A stretch of DNA of 7,536 nucleotides from Streptococcaceae bacterium (GTDB lineage Bacteria > Bacillota > Bacilli > Lactobacillales > Streptococcaceae). Positions 1 through 6,805 of this stretch are shown in pieces. Below the pieces are notes generated by a model. It made no database searches, was not told where the DNA came from, and was given only the letters and a program-made list of their open reading frames with translations. The position numbers were made by a program, and so were the translations under genes. The stretch spans positions 1 to 7,536 of the forward strand of contig WREM01000042.1 of the NCBI GenBank assembly GCA_009779335.1. Reading direction: 5' to 3'. Each line of letters starts with the position of its first letter. Position 1 is the stretch's first letter.

Positions 1-166
1 CAGTTCAAATAAATTGGCAGATGCACTGGCTAAGGAAGCCAATGTAAAGGTCATAGGGTTAAATACTATGGAAATAGCAACCAATCAAGATTTGTCAGAA
101 GAGTCTAATTATCTGACTGATTTGCAATCAAACTTAAAAATATTAGAAAGCACACTTAACCAATAA
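1..166 (+). CDS. zitS: Zinc ABC transporter substrate-binding lipoprotein, C-terminal fragment (ZitS/AdcA/ZnuA family)
   Basis: Only the last 54 codons are in the window; the reading frame starts at base 2 and ends with TAA at 164-166. The visible peptide begins SSNKLADALAKEANVKV and ends KILESTLNQ. This matches the end of cluster A-I metal-binding receptors (ZnuA/AdcA/TroA type), in which a Ser-rich start is followed by an 'LA.E..V' helix, a strand, and a final helix resembling 'Y...M..NL..L...L'. The family captures extracellular zinc (manganese in some members) and passes it to the permease. Its stop overlaps the start of the ATPase gene by one base (TAATG), which indicates one operon. The zinc assignment rests mainly on the downstream ATPase and permease. 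The N-terminal signal, metal-ligand histidines and the promoter with its zinc-responsive operator lie outside the window. 'zitS' follows Lactococcus usage. Confidence 0.8.
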   Translation, partial: SSNKLADALAKEANVKVIGLNTMEIATNQDLSEESNYLTDLQSNLKILESTLNQ

Positions 167-882
167 TGCGATATATCGATGTAAAACACATTAATTTTCA
201 ATATGATTCAGATCCTGTCCTCGAAAACATCAGCTTTCATGTAGATTCAGGAGAATTTGTAACTTTAACTGGAGAGAATGGAGCAGCAAAATCTACTCTT
301 GTTAAAGTGAGTTTAGGTATCCTAAAAGCAAAATCAGGAACTGTAGAAATTTCTAAAAAGAATGTAAATGGTAAACCTTTAAGAATTGCTTATGTTCCAC
401 AACAAATTTCTAGCTTTAATGCGGGATTTCCATCAACGGTCGAAGAGTTTGTGCGTTCAGGACGTTATCCCCGACAAGGCTGGTTTCGTAAGTTGCAAAA
501 GCATGACCAAGAGCATATTGAGATTGCCTTAGAAGCAGTAAGTATGACTGGTTTTCGGCATAAACGAATAGGAGAACTCTCAGGAGGACAGAAACAACGG
601 GTTATTTTGGCACGTACTTTTGCATCAGATCCGGATTTATTTGTCCTTGATGAACCAACAGTGGGAATGGACGATGCAACAACAGCAGGGTTTTACGAAT
701 TGATGGCACACAGTGCTCATAAACATGGTAAGTCCGTACTCATGATTACGCATGATCCAGAAGATTTGAAAAAATATACAGATAGAAATGTTCATTTGGC
801 TAAAGATAAGGAAGGGAAATTTGCTTGCTTTGATTTACATTCCAATGAACCAAAAAAAGAGGAGGGTCATAATCATGTTTGA
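166..882 (+). CDS. zitQ: Zinc ABC transporter ATP-binding protein (ZitQ/AdcC/ZnuC)
   Basis: A 238-residue cytoplasmic ATPase that powers zinc import through the ZitP permease. Seen in the sequence: Walker A G36-ENGAAK-S43, Q-loop at Q79/Q80, ABC signature LSGGQKQR (138-145), Walker B LFVLDEP (158-164), D-loop GMD (167-169) and switch His196. The length is normal for the family. The stretch 84-107 (FNAGFPSTV, then SGRYPR.GWFR) is characteristic of streptococcal/lactococcal AdcC. Walker A is odd: the usual glycine before the lysine is alanine (A41), which I recall also occurs in streptococcal AdcC. The ATG overlaps the upstream TAA, and only a weak, distant AGAAAG (145-150) precedes it, so translation probably relies on coupling to zitS. 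The C-terminus ends GHNHV, a possible but unproven metal-binding tail. Zinc-dependent repression by a ZitR/AdcR-type regulator is known for such operons, but its operator is not in this window. Confidence 0.93.
   Translation: MRYIDVKHINFQYDSDPVLENISFHVDSGEFVTLTGENGAAKSTLVKVSLGILKAKSGTVEISKKNVNGKPLRIAYVPQQISSFNAGFPSTVEEFVRSGRYPRQGWFRKLQKHDQEHIEIALEAVSMTGFRHKRIGELSGGQKQRVILARTFASDPDLFVLDEPTVGMDDATTAGFYELMAHSAHKHGKSVLMITHDPEDLKKYTDRNVHLAKDKEGKFACFDLHSNEPKKEEGHNHV
858..866 (+). promoter_or_regulatory. Ribosome binding site that fixes the zitP start
   Basis: AGAGGAGGG lies 8 bases before ATG 875, inside the last codons of the ATPase gene. The open frame extends upstream to an ATG at 788, but that start has no comparable site and would lie deep inside zitQ. 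The 875 start gives the expected permease N-terminus (MFDVFSYGFMQHAF). Confidence 0.8.
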
Positions 883-1684
883 TGTATTCTCTTATGGTTT
901 TATGCAACATGCTTTTCTGGCAGCTACAGCTATTTCTTTATTTGCTCCTTTATTAGGTGTTTTCCTAGTCTTGCGTCGTCAATCTCTTTTATCTGATACG
1001 CTTTCTCATGTGTCATTGGCTGGTGTGGCTTTTGGTGTGTTATTTAGCCTTAATCCTACATGGACAACGCTTGTTGTTGTTGTTTTGGCCTCTGTTTTCA
1101 TGGAATATTTGCGAAAAGTTTACAAGAACTATATGGAAGTTTCGACAGCTATCCTTATGTCTGCAGGATTGGCTCTAGCTCTATTCATCATGAATAGCTC
1201 TACTTCTACAAGTGGTGTAACATTGGATCAATATCTCTTTGGGTCAATTTTAGCCATTACAGATTTACAAGTCATTATGCTTTTTAGTATTGCCTTTCTG
1301 GTGCTGATAGGGTTTGTCTTCTTCATGCGTCCTTTGTATGTCATGACTTTTGATGAGGATACAGCATTGGTTGATGGATTGCCTGTGCGTGCCATGTCAA
1401 CTCTCTTCAATATAGTGACGGGTCTTGCAGTTGCACTCATGATTCCTGCTTGTGGAGCTTTGCTTGTTTCTGCGATTATGATTTTGCCTGCCAGTATTGC
1501 CATGTTGCTGGGGAAATCATTCAAAAAAGTACTGATTTTCTCAGTACTGATTGGATTTGTTGGTATGAATGTTGGGCTCTTTATTTCTTATTACTTTAAT
1601 GTCCCAGCAAGTTCTGCCATTGTATTGATTTTTGTAGGATTTTTCCTACTTACATCCATCGGTAAACGATTGACTCGAGGCTGA
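875..1684 (+). CDS. zitP: Zinc ABC transporter membrane permease (ZitP/AdcB/ZnuB, ABC-3 family)
   Basis: A 269-residue polytopic inner-membrane protein that forms the zinc channel with the ZitQ ATPase. Very hydrophobic segments lie near residues 12-34, 50-73, 90-108, 130-152, 177-208, 216-240 and 246-262, as expected for ABC-3 permeases. Family marks include the SDTLSHVSLAG loop (40-50), which matches the conserved D-x-x-S-H region, the cytoplasmic FDEDTALVDGLP segment (159-170) that contacts the ATPase, and GALLVSAIMILPASIA (194-209). The start at 875 is chosen for its strong ribosome binding site; it overlaps the end of zitQ by 8 bases, so the two are translationally coupled. The 3' end (1646-1684) overlaps the convergent pseudouridine synthase gene. 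No clear terminator follows. A 15-base-period echo of AGTACTGATT at 1528-1537 and 1543-1552 is explained by the repeated VLI coding. Confidence 0.92.
   Translation: MFDVFSYGFMQHAFLAATAISLFAPLLGVFLVLRRQSLLSDTLSHVSLAGVAFGVLFSLNPTWTTLVVVVLASVFMEYLRKVYKNYMEVSTAILMSAGLALALFIMNSSTSTSGVTLDQYLFGSILAITDLQVIMLFSIAFLVLIGFVFFMRPLYVMTFDEDTALVDGLPVRAMSTLFNIVTGLAVALMIPACGALLVSAIMILPASIAMLLGKSFKKVLIFSVLIGFVGMNVGLFISYYFNVPASSAIVLIFVGFFLLTSIGKRLTRG
1634..1649. other. Perfect 6-bp hairpin across the pseudouridine synthase stop codon
   Basis: GTAGGA-TTTT-TCCTAC is a perfect inverted repeat within the 3' coding part of zitP. On the minus strand it contains the TAG stop (1646-1648). Neither strand has a T-tract directly after it, so it is not a standard intrinsic terminator. 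It may slow decay or be a chance product of the coding sequence. Confidence 0.3.
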
Positions 1685-2530
1685 CAGATGTATTTCTTTA
1701 TTTGTAAATGGATGGATGAAATTAATTTTTTCAGCATGAAGCATGAGTCGCTGATTTGCTGATGAGTGAGAATTATAGAGAGGATCACCAATGATAGGAT
1801 GTCCTGACCAAGACAAATGGACACGGATTTGATGGGTGCGTCCTGTCTCCAGATTGCATTGCACCAAGCTCAAGCTCTGCGAAGAGTTTTTTTCTTCAAG
1901 AACTTTGATGTGAGTCAGGGCAGATTGTCCAGTGGATGTAGTCATACGCTTAGTCTTGTCATGTCTATCTCTGGCAATAGGTTGATTGATGGTAATGTTT
2001 TTCTGATTGAAGTGATTTTCTACAAGTGCCAAGTATTGTCTCTGAATAAGCTTTTGGCTGAGCATTTGATTAAGAATAGGTAAGACGAAATGATTTTTGG
2101 CGAATAAAACAAGACCAGAAGTGTCCTTATCTAGGCGGTGAACCACATAAACAGGTTGTTTAATAGCTGTTGCCACATGATTTTGAAGAGTGACTTCATT
2201 TTCATTGTTGGGATGGGTTTTCATCCCTTCAGGTTTATTGACAATGATGAGATGTTCGTCTTGATAAATGACATCAACTAAATGAGGATTTCCTGCAGAT
2301 AATTGATGATGAGTAGGAAAATCTTCTTCATCAAAAATTAAGTTAATGGTATCTGTTGCCCTAACCTGCTCTTTCCAAGTTAATTGATTGTTATGATTTA
2401 ACCAGATGTTTTTCTTCATACGCAAAAAATGTCTTTGCTTGCGTGGAACAAGCCAAGTTTTTTCTAAAAGGCATTCTATAGTCTGACTTTTGAAATTTTT
2501 TGGTAAAATAAAGTTAAATTCCATAGCCAT
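1646..2530 (-). CDS. RluA-family 23S rRNA pseudouridine synthase
   Basis: Predicted to isomerise specific uridines in large-subunit rRNA; the target site cannot be read from the sequence. From ATG 2530 the product has 294 residues (292 from ATG 2524), normal for RluC/RluD-like enzymes. An N-terminal S4-like RNA-binding region (about 15-66, with PRKQRHFLRMKKNIWLN) precedes the catalytic domain. DEHLIIVNKPEGMKTHP (91-107) is the usual opening strand. HRLDKDTSGL (131-140) carries the catalytic Asp134. RTHQIRVHL (231-239) and GHPIIGDPLY (243-252) are the closing motifs. The frame stays open upstream to 2641, but that would run through the pbp2A start, so a start at 2530 or 2524 is preferred. Neither has a Shine-Dalgarno, and the promoter geometry favours 2524. 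The gene converges on zitP with a 39-base overlap. I cannot say which Rlu paralogue it is. Confidence 0.9.
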   Translation of the reverse strand: MAMEFNFILPKNFKSQTIECLLEKTWLVPRKQRHFLRMKKNIWLNHNNQLTWKEQVRATDTINLIFDEEDFPTHHQLSAGNPHLVDVIYQDEHLIIVNKPEGMKTHPNNENEVTLQNHVATAIKQPVYVVHRLDKDTSGLVLFAKNHFVLPILNQMLSQKLIQRQYLALVENHFNQKNITINQPIARDRHDKTKRMTTSTGQSALTHIKVLEEKNSSQSLSLVQCNLETGRTHQIRVHLSWSGHPIIGDPLYNSHSSANQRLMLHAEKINFIHPFTNKEIHLSASSQSFTDGCK

Positions 2531-2559
2531 ATTGTAACACAAAGGTATTTTTGATAAAA
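2531..2559 (-). promoter_or_regulatory. Extended -10 promoter of the pseudouridine synthase gene
   Basis: On the minus strand TGTTACAAT (2539-2531) is an extended -10 element with hexamer TACAAT. At 17 bases spacing the -35 would be the poor TTTTAT (2559-2554), as is common when a TGn extension is present. The predicted transcription start, seven bases past the hexamer, is at about 2524, on the A of the second ATG. It overlaps the divergent pbp2A promoter almost completely. Confidence 0.5.
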
Positions 2560-2560
2560 T
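2532..2560 (+). promoter_or_regulatory. pbp2A promoter
   Basis: -35 TTGTAA (2532-2537), a 17-base spacer, and -10 TAAAAT (2555-2560) with a TGa extension (2552-2554). The predicted start at about 2567 gives a 27-base leader that contains the AAAGGAG ribosome binding site at 2582-2588, five bases before ATG 2594. The -35 covers the -10 of the opposite promoter. Confidence 0.65.
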
Positions 2561-2593
2561 GAATGAAATAAAATTTGCAAGAAAGGAGAAACG

Positions 2594-4837
2594 ATGAGCC
2601 AGCAAGATAATTTTAGACGTGTTCAAAAAAAAGATAGGCAAACTCCCTCTCCAAAAAGAGTACTTATAAAACCCAATTCAAGACTTGGGAAGTTTTTGAA
2701 TCATCCCATCATGCAAGCTTTAAGAAAAATATATGAACAGATACGTTTATGGTTGCGTCCAGTTAAGAGGTATTGGCGAAAATATAGCTTAACTCGTATT
2801 TTCTTGATTTTTGTGCTTTTATTTGTCATTATCACAGGTTCATATCTTTTTTATCTGGCAAAAACAGCGAATGTTTCCATTTTGCAGCAATCAATCAGTG
2901 CTCAAACACAAATCATTGATGCCAATGGCAATCAAGCGGGAGTGCTTTATGGGAATAAAGGAACAGCGGTTACTTATGATCAAATTTCTGATAATGTAAA
3001 AAATGCTGTCATTGCAACTGAAGACAGAACTTTTTACAGTAATCATGGAATAAATTTGAGTCGTTTCTTACTTGCAACAGTTACGGCAGGGCATTTTGGT
3101 GGAGGTTCTACCATTACTCAGCAACTGGCAAAAAATGCTTATTTGACACAGGCTCAAACTGCTGACCGTAAGGCAAAAGAATTCTTCCTTGCTCTTGAAA
3201 TTAATAAGCACTACAGTAAAAATGAAATTTTGACCATGTACTTGAATAATTCCTATTTTGGAAATGGTGTATGGGGGATTGAAGATGCCAGCCATAAGTA
3301 TTTTGGAGTATCTGCAAAGGATTTGACAGTAGATGAAGCAGCAACTCTGGCAGGGATGCTCAAAGGACCAGAAATCTATAACCCCTTATACGAAAACAGT
3401 CAATTTGCGACACCTCGTCGGGATACAGTCTTGCAAAATATGGTCAATGCAGGATATCTCAAGCAAGCACAGGCGGATCAATATGCCAAAGTGAATATGC
3501 AGACGGAGCTTAAGGATACTTATACTAATCAAACAGATACTTACAAATATCCAAGCTATTTTAATGCGGTTGTGTCAGAGGCTGAGCGGGAATATGGACT
3601 AAGTCTGCAAGACATTATGAACAATGGCTACAAAATCTATACAGGACTTAATCCATCTATGCAACAAGGGATGCAAGATACCTATAATCAACCAGCACTG
3701 TTTCCACAAGCACCAGATGGAACTTTGGCACAATCAGGTTCAGTTGCAATCAATCCTAAAACAGGTGCGGTAGAAGCTCTCGTAGGAAATGTCAGCAACA
3801 GCAATTATAATAGTTTTTTAGATTTTAACTACGCCACACAATCTCAACGGTCAACAGGTTCAACCATCAAACCGCTCATTGCTTATACACCCGCAATAGA
3901 GGCAGGGTGGTCAATGGATAAAGTTCTTCATGACCAAGCCACAAATTATAATGGTTGGCAACCTACAGATGCAGACGGTCAATGGCACGGGGATATGCCA
4001 CTTTATCAAGCTCTAGCTAATTCTTATAATATACCTGCTATTAACACCTATCAGGAGATTACGCCTCAAGTAGGGAACGCCAAAGGGCGTCAATTTGGCC
4101 TCAATCTGACAGATAAAAATAATATTTTACCTACAGTATTAGGGTCAGGAGTAGAGACTAATCCTTGGCAGATGGCACAAGCTTACTCTGCCTTTGCAAA
4201 TAATGGGGTCATGAATACTGCACACTTAATCACTAAGATTGATAATGCGGCAGGGCAGAATATCGCTACAGCTAAAGTACAATCCACACAGGTAATGAGT
4301 CAGCAAACTAGCGACACCATGACATCAATCATGCAAGGGACGTTCACGAATGGTTCAGCATGGAATGCTGCACCCTATTCATACGTCATGGCAGGGAAGA
4401 CAGGAACAAATGAAAGTACAGACCAATGGGTCATTGGATATACGCCTGATATTACCATTGCCCTTTGGGTAGGTTTCCCAACTGAAAAAGATGGTCAACT
4501 TCAGGGGACATCAGAAGGACAGACTTCTGTAATCTTCCGTCAGGAAGCAAGCAGTATATTACCGTTTACTCCGGGGACGCAGTTTAGTTCTCAAAATGCC
4601 TATGTATCACATGGAATTGGTCCGATTTACCCTGCATGGACTGAGCAACGTCAAATACAAGATAATCTGGTCGCACAACTTCAATCACAAAATAGTACAA
4701 CAGGAAATACTCCTGCACAAAGTACAGCTCCAAGCTCATCAAGTTCAGCACAGTCTGGAGGATTTGATGTAGGTAAAATCATCAGTAATATTCAGGATAC
4801 GGCCAAAAAGACATGGAATAGTTTATTTGGAAATTAA
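2594..4837 (+). CDS. pbp2A: Bifunctional class A penicillin-binding protein 2A (glycosyltransferase/transpeptidase)
   Basis: A 747-residue type II membrane protein that polymerises lipid II and cross-links peptidoglycan outside the membrane. A basic cytoplasmic tail (1-66) leads to one transmembrane helix (about 67-89). The GT51 glycosyltransferase domain follows: ATEDRTFYSNHGI (141-153) with catalytic Glu143, GGSTITQQLAKN (170-181), the acceptor-side EINKHYSKNEILTMYLN stretch (202-218) and YFGNGVWG (221-228). The transpeptidase domain carries all three penicillin-binding motifs: STIK with nucleophile Ser423, SYN (477-479) and KTGT (602-605). The last 50 residues are a Ser/Thr/Gln/Asn-rich linker (about 697-722) ending in a short amphipathic segment (FDVGKIISNIQDTAKKTW). 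The start is fixed by a good ribosome binding site. From memory, streptococci also keep pbp2A close to secE and nusG. Nothing is truncated or missing. Confidence 0.96.
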   Translation: MSQQDNFRRVQKKDRQTPSPKRVLIKPNSRLGKFLNHPIMQALRKIYEQIRLWLRPVKRYWRKYSLTRIFLIFVLLFVIITGSYLFYLAKTANVSILQQSISAQTQIIDANGNQAGVLYGNKGTAVTYDQISDNVKNAVIATEDRTFYSNHGINLSRFLLATVTAGHFGGGSTITQQLAKNAYLTQAQTADRKAKEFFLALEINKHYSKNEILTMYLNNSYFGNGVWGIEDASHKYFGVSAKDLTVDEAATLAGMLKGPEIYNPLYENSQFATPRRDTVLQNMVNAGYLKQAQADQYAKVNMQTELKDTYTNQTDTYKYPSYFNAVVSEAEREYGLSLQDIMNNGYKIYTGLNPSMQQGMQDTYNQPALFPQAPDGTLAQSGSVAINPKTGAVEALVGNVSNSNYNSFLDFNYATQSQRSTGSTIKPLIAYTPAIEAGWSMDKVLHDQATNYNGWQPTDADGQWHGDMPLYQALANSYNIPAINTYQEITPQVGNAKGRQFGLNLTDKNNILPTVLGSGVETNPWQMAQAYSAFANNGVMNTAHLITKIDNAAGQNIATAKVQSTQVMSQQTSDTMTSIMQGTFTNGSAWNAAPYSYVMAGKTGTNESTDQWVIGYTPDITIALWVGFPTEKDGQLQGTSEGQTSVIFRQEASSILPFTPGTQFSSQNAYVSHGIGPIYPAWTEQRQIQDNLVAQLQSQNSTTGNTPAQSTAPSSSSSAQSGGFDVGKIISNIQDTAKKTWNSLFGN

Positions 4838-4843
4838 CAGAGG

Positions 4844-4869
4844 TGAGAATCTGTTACTCAGTGTTCTCA
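4844..4869. other. Inverted repeat between pbp2A and the acyltransferase gene
   Basis: TGAGAA (4844-4849) pairs with TTCTCA (4864-4869), and inside it CTG (4851-4853) pairs with CAG (4859-4861) around a TTACT loop. It lies 6 bases after the pbp2A stop. The sequence after it (TGTGTGAAATTAAAT) lacks a T-tract, so an intrinsic terminator is unlikely. It ends 3 bases before the predicted -35 of the next gene, so it could be an operator or an mRNA 3' stabilising stem. Confidence 0.45.
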
Positions 4870-4872
4870 TGT

Positions 4873-4901
4873 GTGAAATTAAATAAAAAATAGTATAAAA
4901 T
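4873..4901 (+). promoter_or_regulatory. Candidate promoter of the acyltransferase gene
   Basis: -35 GTGAAA (4873-4878, 4 of 6 consensus bases), a 17-base spacer and -10 TAAAAT (4896-4901) within AGTATAAAAT. The predicted start at about 4908 gives a 30-base leader. The region is very AT-rich, so chance -10 matches are easy. Confidence 0.45.
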
Positions 4902-4937
4902 AAAAATAATCAATAAGAAAAGAGCGACAAACAACAA

Positions 4938-6752
4938 ATGAAAAGATATGTATCAGGGTTAAATGGACTGCGTACGCTTGCGGTCTTAGGTGTAATCCTT
5001 TATCATTTATATCCTAATGTTGTCCAAGGAGGGTTCCTTGGAGTTGTTTTATTTTTTGTGCTCTCAGGTTATTTGGTTACAGACTCTTTACTTGTCCAAT
5101 ATGATCAGACTCAACATTTAGATGTTTTAGGATTTTGGAAAAAACGTGTTAAGCGTCTGTATCCTTTGATGCTTACAGTATTTTTAGTAGTGAGTCCCTA
5201 TCTCTTTTTCTTTCAGAACACGCTTCGTCAAGGTTTAAAAGATAATTTTATTTCCAGTATATTTTTAGTGCAGAACTGGTGGCAAATTCAGCAAGGTTCT
5301 TCGTACTTTGCCAATGCAGCAGGAGAATCACCCTTCAAGCATCTCTATTATCTCTCAATCGAAGGACAGTTTTTTCTTATTTGGCCTTTGGTTCTATTTC
5401 TTCTTGTAAGATTTGTGCGAAACAAGGGACAAAAATTCCTAATTATTAATCTATTTGTTTTAGTATCAGTTGTTTTGATGATGGTATTTTATCAACCGGG
5501 AACTGATCCTACTCGTGTTTATTATGGAACGGATACTCGTGTTTTCAGTTTGTTGATGGGTGCAGGGCTTGCTGTCATTTGGCCGTTACAAGGGTTATCA
5601 CAAAAAATAAGTCAAAGAGGAAAGCAACTGGGACAAAGAATTTTCATAGGTATTCTTGCCCTTTTAGTCATTTTTTATTTTATTCTTCCTGCTCAAAGCT
5701 CGATCACTTATTATGGCGGACTTTGGTTTGCTAGTCTTTTATCGATGATTGCCATTGCTTTCATTGTTCACCCTACTTTGGGTATTAATGAATGGTTATC
5801 TAATAAAATTTTTGATTACATTGGTTCACGAGCATACGGTATTTATCTTTGGCAACTTCCTGTTTTTGCACTTACTGCAGCAAAATTAACACGAGCAACA
5901 AGTTGGTACAATGTCATTTGGGAGATTGCATTAATTATTGGCTTGGCAGAACTGTCTTATCGTTTTGTTGAGCAACCTATTCAGAAATTTGATTTCTCAA
6001 ATTTCTGGCAACGGATGGTTCAATATTTCAAGAAAGATGCAAAAGAAATAAGAACAATACCTCTCTATATAGGAATTATCTTTATTCTATTTTCAGGAAT
6101 TCTCATTCTCGCTTCCCCTCCTTCCCCTCGTGATCAAAAAATGATAGAGGCGAAAATCCTTGCTCAACAGCAAGCTTTGCTGGCAAAGCAAAAAAATGAA
6201 GCCAATGCAAAAGCACCTGCTCCTATTAAAACGATTGCTGCAAAATATGGCATTGAACCTCGCATTGCAGATAAAGCCAGTCAATTAAAATTATTAGGTA
6301 TAGGGGATTCCGTGATGATTGCAGGTTCAACAGATCTACAAGAAGTTTTCTCAAATACTAAAACATATATCGATGCAGATATAGGACGTCAAACTGATGC
6401 AGGTGCAGCAAGGTTGCAAGAACTATCAGACAAAGCGAAAAATGCAGATGTCATATTGATTGGGCTAGGAACCAATGGAGTCATTGAAGACAAGGATATT
6501 GCAACGATCATGAAGGCCTCCCAAGGCAAGCCAGTCTATTGGATTAACAATCATGTTTCTAGTCGCCCATGGCAAGACTCTAATAATGCAACATTGCAAA
6601 ATGCCGCTAAAAAATATTCTAATTTGAAGATCATTGATTGGAATGATTTGGCGAAAAATCATCCAGAGTGGTTTTACAGTGATGATATCCATCCACAAGG
6701 TGAAGGAGCCATTAAATATGTACAACTGATTGTGACAAGTATGATTCCATAA
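4938..6752 (+). CDS. oatA: OatA-like membrane acyltransferase (acyltransferase-3 + SGNH domains), probable peptidoglycan O-acetyltransferase
   Basis: A 604-residue protein with the two-part layout of OatA enzymes. The N-terminal acyltransferase-3 domain (about 5-350, some ten membrane helices) begins YVSGLNGLRTLAVLGVILYH with the conserved His23 and includes RVKRLYPLMLT (70-80) and HLYYLSIEGQFFLIWP (135-150). An extra helix (about 374-392) and an Ala/Lys/Gln-rich, probably helical linker (397-428) lead to an extracytoplasmic SGNH esterase-like domain (about 445-604): GDSV with nucleophile Ser458, GLGTNG (509-514), and DDIH with Asp582 and His585. In this family the membrane part carries acetyl groups outward and the SGNH part transfers them to muramic acid C6-OH, giving lysozyme and autolysin resistance. 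Substrate is inferred: related proteins decorate other glycans, so the symbol is tentative. The ribosome binding site is weak (AAAGAG at 4918-4923, 14 bases from ATG), but the start fits the family. Confidence 0.82.
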   Translation: MKRYVSGLNGLRTLAVLGVILYHLYPNVVQGGFLGVVLFFVLSGYLVTDSLLVQYDQTQHLDVLGFWKKRVKRLYPLMLTVFLVVSPYLFFFQNTLRQGLKDNFISSIFLVQNWWQIQQGSSYFANAAGESPFKHLYYLSIEGQFFLIWPLVLFLLVRFVRNKGQKFLIINLFVLVSVVLMMVFYQPGTDPTRVYYGTDTRVFSLLMGAGLAVIWPLQGLSQKISQRGKQLGQRIFIGILALLVIFYFILPAQSSITYYGGLWFASLLSMIAIAFIVHPTLGINEWLSNKIFDYIGSRAYGIYLWQLPVFALTAAKLTRATSWYNVIWEIALIIGLAELSYRFVEQPIQKFDFSNFWQRMVQYFKKDAKEIRTIPLYIGIIFILFSGILILASPPSPRDQKMIEAKILAQQQALLAKQKNEANAKAPAPIKTIAAKYGIEPRIADKASQLKLLGIGDSVMIAGSTDLQEVFSNTKTYIDADIGRQTDAGAARLQELSDKAKNADVILIGLGTNGVIEDKDIATIMKASQGKPVYWINNHVSSRPWQDSNNATLQNAAKKYSNLKIIDWNDLAKNHPEWFYSDDIHPQGEGAIKYVQLIVTSMIP

Positions 6753-6766
6753 TGAAATTAAGAATA

Positions 6767-6795
6767 TTGTAATTTTATAAAAAATCTGATAAAAT
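6767..6795 (+). promoter_or_regulatory. rpmG-secE promoter
   Basis: -35 TTGTAA (6767-6772), a 17-base spacer, and -10 TAAAAT (6790-6795) with a TGa extension (6787-6789). The hexamers, spacer length and extension are identical to the pbp2A promoter. The predicted start at about 6802 leaves only about 4 bases before ATG 6806. An alternative, TATAAA at 6776-6781 with ATGAAA at 6752-6757 (18-base spacer), would give a leader of about 18 bases. No terminator is visible between the acyltransferase gene and rpmG, so readthrough is also possible. Confidence 0.55.
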
Positions 6796-6805
6796 GAGAG
6801 AAGTT

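Noticed and set aside
788..874. Upstream extension of zitP to ATG 788
   Set aside because: It would overlap zitQ by 95 bases, lacks a ribosome binding site, and adds a non-family N-terminus; ATG 875 has AGAGGAGGG at 8 bases.
865..879. GHNHV tail of the ATPase as a zinc sensor
   Set aside because: Two histidines at a C-terminus are too little evidence, and the bases there also serve the zitP ribosome binding region and start.
1541..1550. Perfect palindrome TCAGTACTGA and a nearby AGTACTGATT direct repeat
   Set aside because: It lies inside conserved zitP membrane-helix coding; the repeat follows from VLI appearing twice.
1653..1731. CATCCATC/GATGGATG inverted repeat as an intrinsic terminator for zitP
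   Set aside because: The 50-base loop and the 7-base gap before the T-run make efficient termination unlikely; kept only as a weak candidate in the overlap finding.
1817..2083. 88-codon open frame on the plus strand opposite the pseudouridine synthase gene
   Set aside because: It is antisense to conserved catalytic coding sequence, has no ribosome binding site or recognisable domain, and is best explained as a shadow frame.
2531..2641. N-terminal extension of the pseudouridine synthase to 2641
   Set aside because: It would cross the pbp2A start and both promoters, and the added peptide has no family similarity.
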